NCBI GenBank assembly: GCA_965194515.1
Contig: OZ239146.1
Span: 930,001 to 994,000, forward strand
Length of the DNA: 64,000 nucleotides
From: Acidimicrobilacustris europaeus
Lineage (GTDB): Bacteria; Actinomycetota; Acidimicrobiia; Acidimicrobiales; Acidimicrobilacustridaceae
Reading direction: 5' to 3'
The translations under genes and the position numbers were made by a program. A model generated the notes under the pieces. That model was not told where the DNA came from and ran no database searches. It was given only the letters and a program-made list of their open reading frames with translations. Shown here piece by piece: positions 59,485 to 64,000 of the stretch (positions are counted from its first letter, which is position 1; the number at the start of each line of letters is the position of its first letter).

Positions 59485-60965
59485 TTTCCGCCGAGCATTT
59501 CAAGGCCCTTTTTGATCCAAGGGCAATCGTTGTAGCTGGGGCGTCAACCCATCCGGGCAAGTTCGGATACGTGGCATTGCACAACATCCTTTCTTGTGGA
59601 TACGCCGGAGAGGTATTCGCCACGAATCGCGAACGATCCGAGGTGCTCGGTCGGCCAACGCTCGCTGATCTCACCGAGGTCCCCGACGGCGTCGCAGACC
59701 TTGTCTTTGTCTGCACCCCTGCAGCATCGAACCCCGAGCTTTTGCGACAGGCCGCCGCGAAGGGCATCCGCGCTGCTTTCATTGCATCTGCGGGATACGG
59801 CGAGTCAGGGGAGGACGGCTTGAAGTTCCAGTCCGAACTTGTTGATCTCGCAAACGAACTTGACCTCTTGATTGTCGGACCAAACGGTCAAGGCTTGGTG
59901 TCCACCCCGTCCCACCTTTGCGCACAAATTGTTGCGCCCTACCCGCCAGCGGGTCGCATTGGAATCGCGAGTCAATCGGGCAATTTCGTTTCGTCTTTTA
60001 TGAATTTGTCGCGACAAAGCGGTGTAGGTGTGAGCCGCGCAATTTCGGTGGGGAACGCAGCCCAAGTCGGCGTCATAGACATGCTTGAGTATTACGCCGA
60101 CGACCCCGAGACCACAGTCGGTCTTGTCTATCTCGAAGGTGTGGCCGAGGGTCGTTCCTTCGCCGATCGTCTCGAGGCAATTTGTCGTCGGATGCCCGTT
60201 GTCATTTTGAAAGGTGGCGCATCAGGTTCTGGAGCAAAGGCAGCGGCGAGCCACACCGGGTCACTAGCGACCGACGACCGAGTCTTCGACGGTATGTGCA
60301 GACAGATGGGTGCAGCGAGAGCGAGTTCTGTCGCGGAGGCGTTTGACATCGCAGCTGCATTTGCGACTCTTCCGGTTCCGCCGGGACCGCGGGTAGCGGT
60401 CGTGACCACCGTGGGAGGATGGGGTGTGCTTGCCGCCGATGCCACTGCAACGACGAACCTCGAACTTCTCGATCTCCCCGAGGATCTGAGTTCCACTCTC
60501 GATGGCTTGCTGCCCCCTCGGTGGAGCCGAAATAACCCAATAGATCTCGCTGGGGGCGAAACCAAAGACACCGTCCCAGCAGTGCTCGATGCCGTCGTGG
60601 GTCATCCAGATATCGACGCAACGCTCGTGCTCGGTATGGGCATTCAATCGAATCAAGGTCGGCTCGAAAGAGAGGGTCCGTTCTATCCCGATCATGGGCT
60701 TGAGCGGATTGTTGCTTTCCACGATCGACAGGATGCCCGTTACGTCGAGGTTGCCCTGGCCGCTTCGGTCGCAACGAATAAGCCCGTCCTCATCGCTTCG
60801 GAACTGTCTGTCGCTGATCCATCGAATGCCGCTGTTTCTGCCGTCCGTGATGCCGGGCGCTATTGCTTTCCTTCAGCAGAACGAGCAATTCGGGCACTTC
60901 ATTTTCTGAACGAACGCGTTCGATGGCTGGATTCGTTCTCGACTGAGCCTTCACCTGAGCGCTGA
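59481..60965 (+). CDS. ADP-forming acyl-CoA ligase, alpha (CoA-binding) subunit
   Basis: 494 aa. CoA-binding Rossmann domain (IVVAGASTHPGKFGYVALHN), then two ligase-CoA domains; the phosphohistidine is His258 in ASHTGSLA. This subunit binds CoA and acyl group and takes phosphate at the His. GTG 59481 overlaps the beta-subunit stop (GTGA). Alpha and beta are separate genes in beta-alpha order, not the common fused form. Confidence 0.91.
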   Translation: MISAEHFKALFDPRAIVVAGASTHPGKFGYVALHNILSCGYAGEVFATNRERSEVLGRPTLADLTEVPDGVADLVFVCTPAASNPELLRQAAAKGIRAAFIASAGYGESGEDGLKFQSELVDLANELDLLIVGPNGQGLVSTPSHLCAQIVAPYPPAGRIGIASQSGNFVSSFMNLSRQSGVGVSRAISVGNAAQVGVIDMLEYYADDPETTVGLVYLEGVAEGRSFADRLEAICRRMPVVILKGGASGSGAKAAASHTGSLATDDRVFDGMCRQMGAARASSVAEAFDIAAAFATLPVPPGPRVAVVTTVGGWGVLAADATATTNLELLDLPEDLSSTLDGLLPPRWSRNNPIDLAGGETKDTVPAVLDAVVGHPDIDATLVLGMGIQSNQGRLEREGPFYPDHGLERIVAFHDRQDARYVEVALAASVATNKPVLIASELSVADPSNAAVSAVRDAGRYCFPSAERAIRALHFLNERVRWLDSFSTEPSPER

Positions 60966-62377
60966 TGTTTGTTCGCAAGATCCTTGCTGCCGCGATCGTG
61001 GGCCTGTCCCTCCTCGTTGTCCTCGCTTCGCCATCTGTCGGCGCGGCTGACTCCGAAACTGATGCGGTCACGCAGGCCTCGGTGACACCAACAACACCAG
61101 TGCTCTCGGCTCGAAGGTTCCCGGCCGCACTTCAGGCGCCGACAGCCGATCCCGCACTATCGGCTTCGATCGATCAATTCCTCAGCAAGGTCGTAGGTTC
61201 GACCTGCGTGATCGTTGAAGTGGACGGAAGAACTGTTTACGAGCGCAAATCTTCTGAAGCATTCGTTCCTGCCTCAACGATGAAGCTGGCGACGGCAATG
61301 GCTGCTCTTGACATCCTCGGGGTAGATGCGAAATTCACCACTCGATTCGTGGCTAGCGATCCGCCGAAGAATGGCGTGATTGAGGGGGATCTTTTCGTCG
61401 TTGGTGGCGGCGACCCGCTATTGGCCACATCTGGCTACAAGACAGTGTTCGATGACCCAAACCAGTTTTATGAGGACTTCACAACAATTGCCGATTCGCT
61501 GAACGCGACTGGTATCCGATCCATACGTGGCGACCTCGTTGGTGACGACTCGCGATACGACGCCGTTCGATGGGTTCCAACATGGCCAGCCCGCTATCAA
61601 GTTGGCGGAACAGTCGCACCTCTCTCGGCGCTTCTCGTCAATGATGGAAACACCGGGTACGCAGACACACCGAACGACGCGACGAGCAACCGCAAAGCTG
61701 GAGACTCACCCCTTTTGTTCGTCCAAACTCTTCGCACCGTTCTTAACTCACGGGGAATAGCAGTCGAGGGTGTCGCAACGACGGGCAGAGCACCAGCTGA
61801 TGGTGAAGAAGTTGCGTCGTTTGATTCAGTTCCGATGTCACAGGTGCTTACCGAGATGCTCAAGAATTCTGACAACACCACAGCCGAGCTCGTACTAAAG
61901 GAAATTGGGCTTCAATCCAAAGGTCAGGGAACGACTGCAGCCGGTATCGAAGCCACCAAAGAGTCGCTCGAAAACCAGGGGTTCGACATCACCGACCTCG
62001 TCATGCTCGACGGATCTGGACTCGATACTGGTAACCGCATGTCGTGCGAGTTGAGTCTCGCTCTCGTGGCAGCGGTTTCTCAAAGGTCTGAATTTTCCGA
62101 CGCCCTTCCGCTTGGCGGAAAGAGCGGAACCTTGCGCAAACGGATGCTCGCGACTCTCTCGACCGGAAGGGTGCGAGCGAAGACCGGTACCTTGAACAGC
62201 GTGAATGCTCTTGCCGGATTTGCTGACACTCCACAGGGCTCCACGTTGGCCTTTGCGTTCATGCACAACGGCACCGACCCTCGGACCACCGGAGTCGCAG
62301 ACGGATTTACTGATCGTCTCATGGCCTATCCCAAAGGTCCCAAGATCGCGTTGCTCGAACCGCTTCCAGTGAAATGA
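60965..62377 (+). CDS. dacB: D-alanyl-D-alanine carboxypeptidase/endopeptidase, PBP4 type (S13)
   Basis: 470 aa. Signal peptide (about 1-27, SVGAADS). Penicillin-binding motifs: SxxK at Ser104-Lys107 (ASTMK), SxN in KNSDNTTAE, KTG box as GKSGTL. It trims or cleaves peptidoglycan stem peptides outside the membrane. ATG overlaps the alpha-subunit stop (TGATG). Confidence 0.93.
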   Translation: MFVRKILAAAIVGLSLLVVLASPSVGAADSETDAVTQASVTPTTPVLSARRFPAALQAPTADPALSASIDQFLSKVVGSTCVIVEVDGRTVYERKSSEAFVPASTMKLATAMAALDILGVDAKFTTRFVASDPPKNGVIEGDLFVVGGGDPLLATSGYKTVFDDPNQFYEDFTTIADSLNATGIRSIRGDLVGDDSRYDAVRWVPTWPARYQVGGTVAPLSALLVNDGNTGYADTPNDATSNRKAGDSPLLFVQTLRTVLNSRGIAVEGVATTGRAPADGEEVASFDSVPMSQVLTEMLKNSDNTTAELVLKEIGLQSKGQGTTAAGIEATKESLENQGFDITDLVMLDGSGLDTGNRMSCELSLALVAAVSQRSEFSDALPLGGKSGTLRKRMLATLSTGRVRAKTGTLNSVNALAGFADTPQGSTLAFAFMHNGTDPRTTGVADGFTDRLMAYPKGPKIALLEPLPVK

Positions 62378-63033
62378 CTCCCAACGTTGTGGGTTGGAAG
62401 CGAGAGTTACCAATGTTTCCCCTCGGTACCGTTGCCTTGCCAGGTGTGGCGTTACCGCTCCAGGTTTTCGAGCCCCGTTATCGGGCGTTAGTGATGACCT
62501 GCCTCACGGAAGACCGTCTCTTCGGATCGGTGCTTATCGATCGAGGTAGCGAAGTGGGAGGGGGAGACCACCGCTGCGACGCGGGCTCGCTCATCCGCAT
62601 CATTCAGTCCGAAGAGTTGCCAGATGGTCGTTGGGCGGTTGTTGGGGTTGGAATCGAACGACTTCGAATCGTGGAATGGCTTCCTGATGATCCTTTTCCC
62701 CGATGCATTGCCGAGGCATGGGCCGATGGCGAACCGACAGACACGACTGCTGAACTCGTCGTTCGCACTCTCGCAGCAACTCTCGGACTTATGGTTCGAC
62801 TTGGGATTGATCACGCCGATCTCAGTTCTCGTCCAGACCTCGATCCCGATCCGTCGATTGCCTCATTTCAACTCGCTGCATTGTCACCGCTCGGACCTTT
62901 GGACCGCCTTCAGGCGCTCAAATCGGTCGATCCCGATTCCCGCCTTCGGTTCCTACTGGCCTCTATCGAGGATCAGATAGCGACCCTCGATGCGATCGAC
63001 ACCCTTAATGGCGAGGACAATGCCTCTCAATAA
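62374..63033 (+). CDS. solo LON N-terminal-domain protein
   Basis: 219 aa. Lon substrate-binding domain only: LPMFPLGTVALPGVALPLQVFEPRYRALV and the helical rest; no AAA or protease part. Such solo proteins are widespread in actinobacteria with unknown role, perhaps protein quality control. It overlaps dacB (ATGA). Confidence 0.88.
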   Translation: MTPNVVGWKRELPMFPLGTVALPGVALPLQVFEPRYRALVMTCLTEDRLFGSVLIDRGSEVGGGDHRCDAGSLIRIIQSEELPDGRWAVVGVGIERLRIVEWLPDDPFPRCIAEAWADGEPTDTTAELVVRTLAATLGLMVRLGIDHADLSSRPDLDPDPSIASFQLAALSPLGPLDRLQALKSVDPDSRLRFLLASIEDQIATLDAIDTLNGEDNASQ

Positions 63034-63155
63034 CCTCACTGGGGTTCCGAGTCGTGAGGTTTGCTCCCGGGGAATCCAAATGGGTGGGATACTTGTGCTT
63101 CTTCGAAGCCGGCAACCCGGCGGACCTTCAGTTCAGAACTCGCGAAGGATTATCT

Positions 63156-63503
63156 GTGGCGTCATCAAAATCACTTTCTGAGATTGTTCAGGATCTTTGG
63201 GATCTTCTCGTTGCCTACGCACGCCAGGAAACGATTGATCCACTCCGCAACATCGGTCGCTACTTGGCTTTCGGTGTCGGGGGAATGATCGTGATCACCC
63301 TCGGAGTCTTCTTGCTTGGCCTCTCAGGGTTGCGTGCACTTCAGACTCAAACCGGCGATGTCTTTGCCGGTTTCTGGTCATGGGTGCCCTACCTGATAGT
63401 TGCCCTCGTGTTCGGAGGCCTCGTCGCACTTGCGATCTCTCGGATCGGGAAGGGCACAGTTGGCACTCGGCCGACAAACGCACATCCAGGAGCAAACCGA
63501 TGA
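63156..63503 (+). CDS. holin-superfamily III-like small membrane protein
   Basis: 115 aa from GTG 63156 with AAGGA about 7 nt upstream; the frame is open to 63054 without a signal. Amphipathic N-terminus (IVQDLWDLLVAYARQETIDPLRNIGRYL), two membrane helices separated by a short loop. This matches the actinobacterial phage_holin_3_6/YtxH-like layout. It is probably an envelope protein, not a phage gene: nothing phage-like is nearby. Confidence 0.7.
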   Translation: MASSKSLSEIVQDLWDLLVAYARQETIDPLRNIGRYLAFGVGGMIVITLGVFLLGLSGLRALQTQTGDVFAGFWSWVPYLIVALVFGGLVALAISRIGKGTVGTRPTNAHPGANR

Positions 63504-63709
63504 GCCCCAGCGGACCAATCACGCGAGATCACATCGAGCAGCGATTCCGCGACATCCAATCGGAAGTTGAAGGTGTCGAGTCAGAGGCGCGTAGCTACAC
63601 CACGATCACCGTGGCGGCAGTGGCTGTCACCCTTGTCGTCGTTGCGTTTGCTCTCGGGAGTCGGCGCGGGCGCAAGCGTCGAACGTTTGTCGAGATTCGC
63701 CGAGTATGA
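63500..63709 (+). CDS. small membrane protein
   Basis: 69 aa from ATG 63500 (ATGA overlap with the upstream gene). N-terminal charged helix (ITRDHIEQRFRDIQSEVEGVE), one membrane segment (TITVAAVAVTLVVVAFALG), basic tail RRGRKRR. Function unknown. Confidence 0.75.
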   Translation: MSPSGPITRDHIEQRFRDIQSEVEGVESEARSYTTITVAAVAVTLVVVAFALGSRRGRKRRTFVEIRRV

Positions 63710-63987
63710 GCCTGCTCTCTGATCTTCGTCGACGCGCTCTCACCAAAGGCGTCCTCGGTGGAAGCCGTCCCTGGCTGCTCCTCGGAATAGCGGCGTGGAC
63801 TGTTCGGGGGCTCCAATGGGCACTGCGACCAGAGCCCAAGGTCGTCTATCGGAGCAGGCTTGAGGTCGGCGAAACCATTGTCCTGCGTAACGAACCACCC
63901 CTTCCCACCCGCCGTAAACGGAGGAAGACGCGCAAGGCAGAGAAACGATCGATCCGCAAGGCTGAACGTCTTGCGAAACGCGCCTAG
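63706..63987 (+). CDS. small basic protein with one hydrophobic segment
   Basis: 93 aa from ATG 63706 (ATGA overlap). A weak membrane segment (about 22-40), then a very basic Lys/Arg-rich tail (RRKRRKTRKAEKRSIRKAER). Function unknown; last gene of the chain that begins with TetR. Confidence 0.7.
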   Translation: MSLLSDLRRRALTKGVLGGSRPWLLLGIAAWTVRGLQWALRPEPKVVYRSRLEVGETIVLRNEPPLPTRRKRRKTRKAEKRSIRKAERLAKRA

Positions 63988-64000
63988 GAGTTTTGCCCTC

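Noticed and set aside
63156..63987. holin-like gene as a sign of a prophage
   Set aside because: Only a small two-helix membrane protein; no integrase, structural or lysis genes nearby. This family is common in ordinary actinobacterial chromosomes.
1..64000. tRNA, rRNA, CRISPR array, insertion sequence or origin
   Set aside because: The gaps between genes are at most about 220 bp and I saw no cloverleaf arms, direct-repeat arrays, transposase motifs or DnaA-box clusters. A tRNAscan/Infernal run would settle small RNAs.

Overview
The window comes from an actinobacterial chromosome. The GC content is moderate (mid-50s % by eye, not computed). Pointers are a fused CofG/CofH F420-synthesis enzyme (FbiC), DUF3151 and DUF2510 proteins, an LCP-family wall ligase, many GTG/TTG starts, and many genes whose only visible initiation signal is a TANNNT box 6-8 nt before the start codon, which is the leaderless-mRNA arrangement known from Actinomycetota. 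An acidimicrobial lineage (class Acidimicrobiia) is my best guess, but it is an inference. The DNA is chromosomal housekeeping with short intergenic spaces, none above about 220 bp. I see no tRNA, rRNA, insertion sequence, prophage or CRISPR array.

Layout. 1-5.2 kb: a cut-off hydrolase gene, then a lipid or steroid-type catabolic group (thiolase-fold protein plus DUF35 partner, MarR regulator, zinc alcohol dehydrogenase, acyl-CoA synthetase). 5.2-10.2 kb: a wall hydrolase of NlpC/P60 type with a degenerate transglycosylase domain, class I fumarase, flavodoxin and a GT87 mannosyltransferase. 10.3-15.7 kb: a complete BMP-type (probably nucleoside) ABC importer facing a phosphoribosyltransferase. 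15.7-22.2 kb: DUF2252 protein, FAD oxidoreductase, LCP protein, an unknown protein, a J-domain protein and M18 aminopeptidase. 22.4-28.5 kb: gltB-gltD (glutamate synthase), closed by a perfect 13-bp hairpin terminator.

28.5-35.4 kb: DUF2510 membrane protein, HAD phosphatase, alpha/beta hydrolase, a UDP-galactopyranose-mutase-like flavoprotein and two GT-C glycosyltransferases, a probable envelope-glycan group. 35.4-41.6 kb: cyclophilin, AlkA-type glycosylase, a peptide ABC importer (two ATPases, two permeases, no binding protein) and a glycerophosphodiesterase. 41.7-49.5 kb: a mostly rightward run with SirB1-like protein, pyruvate kinase, hydrolase, DUF3151, MobA, rhodanese, RNase D, a small protein and TypA. 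49.5-56.6 kb: a leftward group ending in tkt-tal-pgl-fbiC. 56.6-58.2 kb: FIST and DUF6941-like proteins. 58.2-64 kb: a tightly overlapping rightward chain with TetR regulator, ADP-forming acyl-CoA ligase beta and alpha subunits, PBP4-type carboxypeptidase, solo LON-N protein and three small proteins.

The strongest whole-window signal is the recurrent TANNNT-N6-8-start layout at about 18 genes. It also settles several start codons. The most suggestive metabolic signal is a pentose-phosphate cluster that lacks zwf/opcA and runs straight from 6-phosphogluconolactonase into F420 synthesis.
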